A stretch of 6,107 nucleotides of DNA, taken from NCBI GenBank assembly GCA_902783355.1, contig CACZQQ010000130.1:1-6107 (forward strand), written 5' to 3'. The DNA comes from an uncultured bacterium. GTDB lineage: Bacteria > Verrucomicrobiota > Lentisphaeria > Oligosphaerales > Oligosphaeraceae. Both the position numbers and the translations under genes were made by a program. Positions 1-5,673 of the stretch are shown here, piece by piece (the first letter of the stretch is position 1; each line of letters starts with the position of its first letter). The notes beneath the pieces were generated by a model. That model was not told where the DNA came from. It made no database searches and saw only the letters and a program-made list of their open reading frames with translations.

Positions 1-549
1 GTAGTGGCGGATCTCCTTGCCCTGGCAGATCTCCTCGCGCAGGTCGTGGCAGTAGCCGCCCTCGCAGTGGACGACGTCGCCGAAGAGCCCCATGCGAATC
101 ATGCGCAGGATGGTCAGCTCCTCGCGGCCGTAGCAGCAGTTCTCCAGCATCATGCAGGGGACGCGCGTGGCCTCGTACTTGCGGACGAGTTCCCAGCACT
201 CCTCCACCGACGTCGCGCCGCCGACCTCGGTGGCCACGTAGACGCCGGCGTCCATCGCGTCCAGGCAGATGCGCACGTGGCTCGTCCAGGAGCTGGGCGT
301 GATGACGGCGTCGAGGCCCTTGATGTCGAGGAGGTCGCGGTAGTCCAGGGAGCCCTTCGGCTTCCGCTGGCCCGCCTTGACCGTCGCCTTCTGCCCGGCC
401 TTCATGCGGTCTTCGTAGAGGTCGCAGACGCCGACGATGTTCACGTCGGGCATCGTGAGAAGGAGGTCGAGGAGGAAGGAGCCGCGGGCGCCCAGGCCCA
501 CGACGGCGACGTTCAGCTTGTCGTTGGCGGAGACAGTTTTCTTGACCAT
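1..549 (-). CDS. Gfo/Idh/MocA family oxidoreductase, GH109-like (N-terminal part, cut by window edge)
   Basis: Translating the minus strand from the ATG at 549-547 gives 183 codons open to the window edge, so the C-terminus is missing. An N-terminal Rossmann nucleotide-binding fold is visible: LNVAVVGLGARG (residues 12-23) carries the Gly-rich loop, followed by VGVCD (39-43), whose acidic residue ends the second strand. The usual Gfo/Idh EKP motif is replaced by TEVGGA (107-112). Then come MLENCCYGR (134-142) and GGYCHDLRE (164-172), which I recognise from the GH109 branch, where NAD-dependent alpha-N-acetylgalactosaminidases are known. No Tat or Sec signal is seen, so it is probably cytoplasmic. 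The Shine-Dalgarno AAGGA (561-557) sits 7 bases before the start. It could be a glycosidase or a plain sugar dehydrogenase; family membership is firm, substrate is not. It appears to have its own promoter and to be separate from the upstream five-gene block. Confidence 0.9.
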   Translation of the reverse strand, partial: MVKKTVSANDKLNVAVVGLGARGSFLLDLLLTMPDVNIVGVCDLYEDRMKAGQKATVKAGQRKPKGSLDYRDLLDIKGLDAVITPSSWTSHVRICLDAMDAGVYVATEVGGATSVEECWELVRKYEATRVPCMMLENCCYGREELTILRMIRMGLFGDVVHCEGGYCHDLREEICQGKEIRHY

Positions 550-582
550 GGTTTTTTCCTTAAAAAAGAAGGTTGTTGGGAC

Positions 583-611
583 AATGTATATAATTTATCT
601 CCGTAAGGCAA
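583..611 (-). promoter_or_regulatory. Candidate sigma-70-like promoter of the oxidoreductase gene
   Basis: Read on the minus strand, TTGCCT (611-606) and TACATT (588-583) are separated by exactly 17 bases, each matching 4 of 6 consensus positions. The overlapping run TATATACA gives alternative -10 placements. The region is much more A/T-rich than its surroundings and lies about 35-60 bases before the oxidoreductase start codon. This is motif matching only; the true sigma factor consensus for this organism is unknown. Confidence 0.4.
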
Positions 612-632
612 GGCGGTAGTAAAAACAGGGTG

Positions 633-651
633 GTTTTCATGTGAGAAAAAC
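633..651. promoter_or_regulatory. Imperfect inverted repeat upstream of the candidate promoter
   Basis: GTTTTC (633-638) and GAAAAAC (645-651) form an inverted repeat with a 6-base centre and one extra A. It lies about 20 bases upstream of the candidate -35 of the oxidoreductase gene, a place where an activator could bind. The arms are mostly A and T, so chance is a real possibility. Confidence 0.2.
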
Positions 652-670
652 AATCCAATTCAGGAGATCC

Positions 671-751
671 GGAATATTCGGAATATCCGGAATATCCGGA
701 ATATCCGGAATATTCGGAATATCCGGAATATCCGGAATATCCGGAAGATCC
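671..751. repeat. Array of nine 9-bp tandem repeats, consensus GGAATATCC
   Basis: Nine consecutive 9-bp units fill this stretch without gaps. Six are GGAATATCC, units 1 and 5 (671-679, 707-715) are GGAATATTC, and the last (743-751) is GGAAGATCC. A related degenerate unit, GGAGATCC, precedes the array at 663-670. The T variant recurs every fourth unit, giving a higher-order 36-bp period (671-706 and 707-742 are identical). Unit junctions form the palindrome TCCGGA. The array lies between the stop of the nucleotidyltransferase-kinase fusion and the promoter of the oxidoreductase gene. Both strands stay open through it because the unit length is a multiple of three, but no credible protein results. 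Confidence 0.97.
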
Positions 752-792
752 GGCTGGGACTTTCGACGGCGCTGCCGCGTCTTTTCCCGATA

Positions 793-811
793 CTTGCGCC
801 ACGGGCACAAG
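793..811 (-). terminator. Possible 3' hairpin after the five-gene block
   Basis: On the minus strand CTTGTGCC-CGT-GGCGCAAG forms an 8-bp stem (one G-U pair) with a 3-base loop, starting 11 bases after the TAG of the fusion gene. No U-tract follows, so it is not a classical intrinsic terminator; it could protect a 3' end or act with Rho. CCGATAC occurs on the plus strand at 787-793 and again at 817-823, flanking or overlapping the hairpin. Confidence 0.3.
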
Positions 812-822
812 ACAAGCCGATA

Positions 823-2742
823 CTACACCTTCTTCAGCGCGGCTTCCGCGAGGTGCTGGAAGCCGGGGAGGGCGGCGGCTTCGGCGGCCGCCCGCAGGTT
901 CCGCAACGCCGCCGGAATGTGGCGCTGATACCATTCCAGCCCGTCCAGCTTCCACAGCTTCCCATAGGCGCCCAGTGCCTGCAGCAGCCGCTGGACGGCG
1001 CCCCGGTGGAGCATCGCCTCCTCCGGCGCGGCGCCGCCGAGGCGCTCCGCCTTCGTCCTATATTCCTTATAATAAATAAGGCGCGCCTCTGGCGTGTGGA
1101 TGACGTAGGGGTCGTAGAGAATCGAGCCCAGATCGTAGGCGGCGGCCCCCAGACGCATTCCCTGGAAGTCAATAAAATATGTCAATTCATGACAAATCTT
1201 GACATTTGCACTTTGGCAGTCACGGTGGACGGTGACCTGCGGCTGGGCCATGAGGCTCTCCGCAAGCCCCTCCCATTCGTCTGCCGCCATTTCCCACAGT
1301 TCGGGCGCGCCGAGGACGTCGCCCAAAAAGCGTCTGCGGAAGTAGTCGCGTTCCCAGAGGTAGAGGTCGCGGTCGAAGGCGGGCTGCAGGGGCGTTTCGC
1401 GCCGCCGCGCCGCCGCGCCGCCGAGAACATGCAACCTCGCCAGCTGCTCCATGGCCTGCGCCATGTAGGCCGGCCGCCGGCTTTCGTCCTGCAGGTTCAG
1501 GAGGTCTTCGCCGCCGAGGTCATCGCAGAGCAGTTCGCATTTCTCAGGCAGGTGCATGAGGAGGGCAGGGGCGCGGACGCCGATGGCGTGGAGAAGTCCC
1601 GCCACGGCGGCGAAGGCGCAGTTTTCGCGGCGGGCGTAGGGCTCGTAGGCGCTCCAGACGAGGCTTGTGCCCGCCTCCGTCTCCAGACGGCAGTACTTCC
1701 TGCCGGAGCCCTGCCGCGGCAGGTTGCGGTCCTCGTCGTCCCATTTGAGGCTGAAGGCGCGGCGCAGTTCCATGGCGGGGGCACGGGCGGCCGCGCTCTC
1801 CGGCGGCACCGCCTCCGGCGTGCGGCAGACGACGCCGTTCGCGTAGAGGATGGGAGCCTCCAGCCGGACGCCGTCCCAGAGGACGACGTCGTGCAGCGCG
1901 CCGCCGTCTGCGACATGGCAGTTCTCTCCGAGGCCGACGGCGCCTGTGCAGGGGATTCCGGAAGTTTCCATCGCCTCGCGGCGGCGGCGCTGTTCGGCGA
2001 CCGCCTCGCGCAGGACGGGGCAGAGGCCATTGTCGCCGCCGTCGGTGAAGAGGCGGTGGGCGGCGATGTATTCGTCGTAGGTGCCCACGTCGGACCAGCG
2101 GGTGCCCTTGGGGGCGACGAGGCCGCGGATGCGCAGGCCGTTGGCGGCGGCGCGCTCGAAGGCGGTGATGATGCTGGGGGCCTCCACGCCCTGCGTCAGA
2201 TAGTCGAAGAGGTGGCGGTGGAAGACGCAGATGCCCGCGTAGGTGTGGCCCTCGCGGCCGCAGTGGAAGCGGGCGACGCGGCCGTCGGCCTCCAGCGCGA
2301 CGCCGTCGGGGCGGCTGTTGTCGATGAGCAGGGCCGTGGCGTCGGCCTTCGCCGTCTCGTGGGCCTCCAGGAGGCGTCGCAGATCGAAGTCGGTCACGAT
2401 GTCCGCGTTGTGCACGAGGACCGTGTCGCATGTCACGCCGGATTCGGCGACGCCCTTCCGGAGGCCGCCGCCGTGGTTGAGGAGGCGCTCCTCCATGGAG
2501 CAGTGGAGGCGTCGCGTGCGCGGCGCCGCCAGCTTTTCCACGGCTTCGCGCACCTGTTCGCCCAGATGGCAGGCGTTGACGATGACGGGCGCGTCGGCCG
2601 GCAGGGCCGCCTCCAGGGCGGAGAGAGTGATTTCCAGCAGGGGGGCGCCGCAGAAGGGGAGGAGGGCCTTGGGGCGCAGGAGGGTCGCGGGGCGCATGCG
2701 GGTGCCGGCGCCGGCGGCCAGGATGAAGCCGCAGATGTTCAT
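823..2742 (-). CDS. Fused sugar-1-phosphate nucleotidyltransferase (MurU-like) and APH-fold sugar kinase (AmgK-like)
   Basis: The product is 639 residues with two enzyme domains. Residues 1-225 are a nucleotidyltransferase: LAAGAGTRMRP (8-18) is the signature loop with RPKALLPF behind it (23-30), GGG (91-93) and VHNADIVTD (110-118) bind nucleotide and metal, and RWSDVGTYDEY (215-225) closes the domain much as in MurU. Residues 263-305 have a hexapeptide-like, left-handed-helix pattern. Residues 325-639 are an aminoglycoside-phosphotransferase-fold kinase: QGSGRKYCRLE (344-354) as nucleotide loop, catalytic VHRDCQSAN (505-513) with D508 and N513, and metal-binding IDFQG (524-528). Known AmgK phosphorylates MurNAc or GlcNAc at C1 and MurU then makes the UDP-sugar; here both steps would be in one cytoplasmic chain. 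The ATG overlaps the kinase gene's stop (ATGA) and has no Shine-Dalgarno nearby, so translation is probably coupled. The frame stays open far upstream, but those residues are Arg/Pro-rich shadow of the kinase gene. Exact sugar and nucleotide are inferred. Confidence 0.88.
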   Translation of the reverse strand: MNICGFILAAGAGTRMRPATLLRPKALLPFCGAPLLEITLSALEAALPADAPVIVNACHLGEQVREAVEKLAAPRTRRLHCSMEERLLNHGGGLRKGVAESGVTCDTVLVHNADIVTDFDLRRLLEAHETAKADATALLIDNSRPDGVALEADGRVARFHCGREGHTYAGICVFHRHLFDYLTQGVEAPSIITAFERAAANGLRIRGLVAPKGTRWSDVGTYDEYIAAHRLFTDGGDNGLCPVLREAVAEQRRRREAMETSGIPCTGAVGLGENCHVADGGALHDVVLWDGVRLEAPILYANGVVCRTPEAVPPESAAARAPAMELRRAFSLKWDDEDRNLPRQGSGRKYCRLETEAGTSLVWSAYEPYARRENCAFAAVAGLLHAIGVRAPALLMHLPEKCELLCDDLGGEDLLNLQDESRRPAYMAQAMEQLARLHVLGGAAARRRETPLQPAFDRDLYLWERDYFRRRFLGDVLGAPELWEMAADEWEGLAESLMAQPQVTVHRDCQSANVKICHELTYFIDFQGMRLGAAAYDLGSILYDPYVIHTPEARLIYYKEYRTKAERLGGAAPEEAMLHRGAVQRLLQALGAYGKLWKLDGLEWYQRHIPAALRNLRAAAEAAALPGFQHLAEAALKKV

Positions 2743-4244
2743 GGCGTGGAGGCGAATAGGCAGAATTCCTCGAAGACGGCGGGGAAGGCGTCCATGGGTT
2801 CGAGGCGGAAAGTGAGGCGCCAGGGCGTGTCCGTGTCCGCCCTCTCCAGATTGCAGAGCTGGCGTCCGTTGGCGTAGGCCTTGATGCGCTTGTTCTGGAA
2901 GAGGAGGCGCAGGCCCCACGGGGTCGCTTCCGTGGAGACGGGGGGCGCGGCGGTCTCCGCCGCCCAGAAGCCCTGCGACGAGAAGAGGCAGGCGTGCGTG
3001 GATGTCCCTTGGCCGTCGGCCATGGCGCAGGTGAAGAGCGCCGTCCCCGAAGAGAATTGCAGATAGACCTCGAAATCGTCTTGGATGTTGCCGCGCAAGG
3101 ACTTGGCGTCCAGGCGGATCTGAAGGGCCTTCCCCTGCTTCTCCAGCGACCAGCCGGGGGGGACGGTGCCCTGGCCGTCGGCGCGCTCCGCGCAGACGAC
3201 GATGGCGTTGGGGATGTCGGGCTGGACGTCCGTCCACCAGGGCAGCTGGCTGTGGAGGGAGGAGGGGGCGGTCGGCGACGGCTTCCTGCCGCCCTTCCAG
3301 AGGGCGATGGCGGTTCCGAGGGCGGCGACCAGCGCCACGCCGAAGAAGAGATTGAGGAAGAGGATGAGGCGGCGGCGCCTGCGTCGGCGGGCGTCGGCGG
3401 GTCCCTGGCCCACCTGCGCCTCGAAGGCCTCGCGGAACTCGCGGATGTTGGCGAAGCGGCGGACCGGGTCGGGGTCGCAGGCGTGGTTGATGAAGGCGTT
3501 GAGGGCGCCCATGCCGCGCTCCCGCCCGATGACATGCGCGGGCAGCATGGGGTAGTCCCTGGCCTCGCGTCCGCTCATCATGCAGTAGAAGGTGATGCCC
3601 AGGGCGTAGAGGTCTTCGCCGAAGCCGACGCTGCCGCGGGGGCGCGCGTCGCCCGTGGGACGCTTCTCCGGCGGCATGTAGGGGGGCGTCCCCATGACGC
3701 TCGGCTCGTCGGCCACCTGCGAGACGAGCCCCACGTCCCCCAGCTTCAGCGTGTTGTTGACGAAAAGCACGTTGGCGGGCTTGATGTCGCGGTGCACAAG
3801 TCCTTCCGTATGAAGGGCTTCCACGGCATCCATGAGCTGCCGCGCATAGCGCACGATGTCCGCCAGGGACATGCGGGGGCCGGCGGTGATGCGGCGCGCA
3901 AGCGTGTCGGCGCAGTAGTCCTCCTGGTCGTGGGCGGCGGCGCTGCGGAAGTCGTCCGCCAGGTCCATGGTGTAGCACAGTTCCTTGCCGTTGGCGACGA
4001 CATGGTGGACGGCGATGAGGTTCTGGACGCCGCGCATCTTGCGGCAGAAGTGGTTGAGGCCGGCCTGCTCGCGGGCGGCGCCGCCCTGGTCGTCGAAGAG
4101 GGTGTATTTGACGGCCAGGTAGCGTCCCGTGGCGTCCTGTGCCACGTAGACGGCGCCGTAGCCGCCCTCGCCGCATCTCTGCAGCGGCGTCAGGTCGGGC
4201 ATGAGGCGCCTGATATTCTCTGCGTAGTCGTGGGAGCCGTTCAT
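2739..4244 (-). CDS. Transmembrane Hanks-type Ser/Thr protein kinase with C-terminal extracytoplasmic domain
   Basis: A 501-residue receptor-type kinase. The cytoplasmic catalytic domain (about 15-275) has the P-loop GEGGYGAVYVA (25-35), the ATP-anchoring lysine in AVK (K46), the catalytic loop HRDIKPAN (151-158), the metal motif as DVG (170-172) rather than DFG, an activation segment ending GTPPYMPPE (185-193), and the helix-F aspartate in EDLYALG (D211). Seven arginines (286-292) precede one hydrophobic helix (about 293-316), placing the kinase inside and residues 320-501 outside. That outer part is strand-rich with Trp and Gly turns and resembles a jelly-roll or concanavalin-like fold; I do not recognise its family. 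The start at 4244 was chosen because GAGG (4256-4253) lies 8 bases before it and the kinase fold begins there; the upstream extension from a TTG is Arg/Pro-rich. It follows the zinc-finger gene by 37 bp and overlaps the fusion gene by ATGA, so it probably senses an envelope signal within this operon. Confidence 0.93.
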   Translation of the reverse strand: MNGSHDYAENIRRLMPDLTPLQRCGEGGYGAVYVAQDATGRYLAVKYTLFDDQGGAAREQAGLNHFCRKMRGVQNLIAVHHVVANGKELCYTMDLADDFRSAAAHDQEDYCADTLARRITAGPRMSLADIVRYARQLMDAVEALHTEGLVHRDIKPANVLFVNNTLKLGDVGLVSQVADEPSVMGTPPYMPPEKRPTGDARPRGSVGFGEDLYALGITFYCMMSGREARDYPMLPAHVIGRERGMGALNAFINHACDPDPVRRFANIREFREAFEAQVGQGPADARRRRRRRLILFLNLFFGVALVAALGTAIALWKGGRKPSPTAPSSLHSQLPWWTDVQPDIPNAIVVCAERADGQGTVPPGWSLEKQGKALQIRLDAKSLRGNIQDDFEVYLQFSSGTALFTCAMADGQGTSTHACLFSSQGFWAAETAAPPVSTEATPWGLRLLFQNKRIKAYANGRQLCNLERADTDTPWRLTFRLEPMDAFPAVFEEFCLFASTP

Positions 4245-4281
4245 GGGGCGTGCCTCGCGCGTTGGTCGGCGTACCGCCTGC

Positions 4282-4545
4282 CTACGGCTCCCGCGGGGGA
4301 GGCGTCGTGAGGGTGGCGAATGCGGCCGTGCTGAGGGTCTGCTCCGCCTCCGCGGCCGCCTCGGCGTAGCGCTTGACCTCCGCCGCGAATTCAAGCTGCG
4401 CCTGCCGCTCCGCCTCGATCTCCTGCCGGAGGGCGCGGCACGCCTTGCAGTGTCCGAGATGCCAGCGGATGCCGAGGGACTTCAGGAAGCCCGTCTCGCC
4501 GGAGAGATACTCCTCCAGTTGCAGGCGCGTGGGATGCAGTTTCAT
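4282..4545 (-). CDS. Small zinc-finger protein, probable soluble anti-sigma factor
   Basis: An 87-residue protein. After an N-terminal helix resembling those before anti-sigma zinc fingers (LQLEEYLSGE, 8-17) it has H29-x3-C33-x2-C36, the HX3CX2C motif of ZAS/zf-HC2 anti-sigma domains. A long, charged Ala/Glu-rich helix follows (about 37-72), then a Pro-rich tail. There is no membrane segment, so unlike many anti-sigma factors it should be cytosolic. Its ATG overlaps the sigma gene's stop (ATGA), with GGAGG at 4560-4556, 10 bases upstream and inside the sigma gene; this sigma/anti-sigma coupling is a common way to keep the pair in ratio. Function is inferred from motif and position; the zinc could also be redox-sensitive, or the protein could be an adaptor for the kinase encoded next. 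Confidence 0.78.
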   Translation of the reverse strand: MKLHPTRLQLEEYLSGETGFLKSLGIRWHLGHCKACRALRQEIEAERQAQLEFAAEVKRYAEAAAEAEQTLSTAAFATLTTPPPREP

Positions 4546-5150
4546 AGGGGGCAGTCCTCCGTTTCGGTCAGGCGGGCGGCGAGGGCCTTCAGCTTGCCCC
4601 AGACCAGGTTGCAGTCGTTATAGACGGTCGCCAGTGAAATCCCCTGGAAGGCGGCGACCTTGTGGGCGGGGACGCGCTCCATGTTCACGGAGGTCCAGCA
4701 CTGGAGGGCGCGCACGGGGACTTCGGCGCGGACCGCCTCGTAGGCCTTGGCGAAGATGCGGGCCTGCCAGTCCTTCTGGAAGCTGTCGCCGCGGTCGGCG
4801 GCGGTGTCGGGGAGGCGATCGGCGGCGTTGCCGTCCGTGTCGAAGGGGAGTTCGGGGCGGCTCTTGCGGGCGCGCATCATGTCGGCGGCCGCGTTGTGCA
4901 CGATGCGGCTGAAATAGTCCCTGAAGCGCCCCTTGCTGGGGTCGTAGTTGAGGCGTCCCTGCAGCGTGTGGAACTTCTCCATGACCTTGATGAGCAGGTC
5001 CTCGATGTCGGCCTCGCAGAAATGCCAGGCGCGCCCCCGCAGGTAGACCAGCACCTTGTATGTGTTGAAAAAACGGTACCAGGCGCTGTCGTCTCCCAGG
5101 GCGACCTGGGAGAGCAGCGTCTGGCTTGTGTTTTCAAGGACGATGGCCAT
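4542..5150 (-). CDS. ECF-like sigma-70 family RNA polymerase sigma factor
   Basis: A 202-residue protein with the two-domain build of group 4 sigma factors. Region 2 spans about 20-97: SAWYRFFNTY (22-31), then DIEDLLIKVMEKFH (48-61), which matches the core-binding and -10 recognition helices, and GRFRDYFSRIVHNAAADMMR (74-93). A polar linker follows (about 98-130), and region 4 (about 137-195) ends in a helix-turn-helix around PAHKVAAFQGISLATVYNDC (161-180). Length is typical. Its start codon shares one base with the stop of the exported-protein gene (TGATG) and no Shine-Dalgarno precedes it, pointing to termination-reinitiation. ECF sigma factors encoded with Ser/Thr kinases are known from planctomycetes and relatives, and this one fits that pattern. 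It may transcribe its own operon, but no target promoter can be proven here. The specific ECF group is not assigned. Confidence 0.88.
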   Translation of the reverse strand: MAIVLENTSQTLLSQVALGDDSAWYRFFNTYKVLVYLRGRAWHFCEADIEDLLIKVMEKFHTLQGRLNYDPSKGRFRDYFSRIVHNAAADMMRARKSRPELPFDTDGNAADRLPDTAADRGDSFQKDWQARIFAKAYEAVRAEVPVRALQCWTSVNMERVPAHKVAAFQGISLATVYNDCNLVWGKLKALAARLTETEDCPL

Positions 5151-5608
5151 CAGCGGGTTGTGGTCTGATAGGTGACTCCGTAGGGGGCGTAGGTGGTGGT
5201 CGTCGTGGTGCCCTGGACGGGCTGGTAGATGACCGTCTGGGGGACGGGCTGCTGGTAGACCACGGTCTGGGGGGCGGGCTGCTGGTAGACCACGGTCTGG
5301 GGGGCGGGCTGCTGGTAGACCACGGTGGTCTCAGGCTGGTAGGCGCGGGTGGCGATGTCCAGGACGTCCACGGCGGTGCCCAGGATCAGCGCGGTGTTGT
5401 ACCAGCCCCTGCTCGGGCCATGGTGATGGTGGTGGTGGCGCGGCGCGGGGGCCACATGGTGGCGCGGCGCGGGGACCACGCGGTGGTGGCGGGCCGGCGG
5501 CGGGCCGGGGCGGTGGTGCGGGGCGGCGTCGGCGGGCAGGGCGGTCGCGAGGCAGCAGAGGGCCAGGGCGAAGAGGGCGATGCGTTTGATGAGGTTGGTG
5601 TTCTTCAT
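5150..5608 (-). CDS. Small exported His-rich protein with Gln-Pro-Val-Tyr tandem repeats
   Basis: A 152-residue protein that I cannot assign to a family. A Sec signal peptide is clear: MKNTNLIKR, hydrophobic core IALFALALCCLATAL (10-24), and a likely cut after ADA (26-28). The mature part opens with a His/Pro/Arg stretch (31-63) holding 12 histidines including six in a row (58-63), suggesting metal or polyanion binding. GWYNTALILGTAVDVLDIA (68-86) is moderately hydrophobic and could be an amphipathic or membrane-associated helix. Then come decapeptide repeats of type TVVYQQPAPQ (about 95-130) and a Thr/Tyr-rich tail. The start at 5608 is favoured by AGGAGG 5 bases upstream and by the signal peptide; a GTG at 5671 lies before the expected transcript start. 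It heads the operon and overlaps the sigma gene by one base, so it may be an envelope protein linked to the signal, or a product of the regulon. Confidence 0.82.
   Translation of the reverse strand: MKNTNLIKRIALFALALCCLATALPADAAPHHRPGPPPARHHRVVPAPRHHVAPAPRHHHHHHGPSRGWYNTALILGTAVDVLDIATRAYQPETTVVYQQPAPQTVVYQQPAPQTVVYQQPVPQTVIYQPVQGTTTTTTYAPYGVTYQTTTR
5221..5326 (-). repeat. In-gene 30-bp tandem repeats encoding QQPAPQTVVY units
   Basis: Units at 5251-5280 and 5281-5310 are identical, 5221-5250 differs from them at four positions, and 5311-5326 is a partial fourth unit. Each encodes one decapeptide of the exported protein. Identical neighbours imply recent duplication, so copy number probably varies between strains; the 30-bp unit keeps the frame. 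Confidence 0.95.
5434..5481 (-). repeat. In-gene 24-bp direct repeat in the His-rich stretch
   Basis: 5434-5457 and 5458-5481 match at 21 of 24 positions and encode the repeated HHVAPAPR-like units of the exported protein. They lie next to the His-codon run (GGTGGT on the plus strand), so this part of the gene also grew by in-frame duplication. Confidence 0.85.
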
Positions 5609-5613
5609 GAGTG

Positions 5614-5619
5614 CCTCCT
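5614..5619 (-). promoter_or_regulatory. Strong Shine-Dalgarno of the exported-protein gene
   Basis: AGGAGG on the minus strand, 5 bases before the ATG at 5608. It fixes the start of the first gene of the block. The next gene (sigma) and the last gene (fusion) have no comparable site close to their starts, so their translation probably depends on ribosomes arriving from upstream. Confidence 0.85.
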
Positions 5620-5673
5620 GTGGTTTGGGGGTTGCTTGTTGTCGTCGGGGTTCACGTTCTCCTGTCTTCACCT

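Noticed and set aside
671..751. CRISPR-like array
   Set aside because: Units are 9 bp, directly adjacent and have no spacers; there are no cas genes nearby.
765..785. Plus-strand intrinsic terminator (GACGGC...GTC followed by TTTT)
   Set aside because: The stem has a 2-base bulge and only six pairs, the T run is four bases long, and no plus-strand gene precedes it.
641..955. Short open frames through the 9-bp repeats on both strands (Gly-Ile-Ser or Tyr-Ser-Gly repeats)
   Set aside because: The frames are open only because the unit length is a multiple of three. They run into the antisense or alternative frame of the fusion gene and lack a convincing ribosome binding site.
853..2877. Plus-strand open frame of 674 codons
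   Set aside because: It lies antisense to the fusion enzyme gene and the end of the kinase gene. Its product is Ala/Val/Glu-rich without any recognisable motif, as expected for the complement of G/C-rich coding DNA.
2743..4176. N-terminal extension of the fusion enzyme, giving one chain of 1117 residues
   Set aside because: The frame is open, but the residues before MNICGFILAAG are Arg/Pro-rich and occupy the alternative frame of the well-supported kinase gene. The nucleotidyltransferase fold begins exactly at the ATG at 2742.
2994..4310. Plus-strand open frame of 438 codons
   Set aside because: Antisense to the kinase gene, low-complexity composition, no domain; the kinase motifs on the other strand are unambiguous.
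4245..4394. 50-residue N-terminal extension of the kinase from a TTG
   Set aside because: Arg/Pro-rich, overlaps the zinc-finger gene, and a properly spaced GAGG precedes the ATG at 4244.
5609..5671. GTG start giving 21 more residues on the exported protein
   Set aside because: It lies upstream of the expected transcript start and would bury the signal peptide behind a charged stretch; the ATG at 5608 has a strong Shine-Dalgarno.
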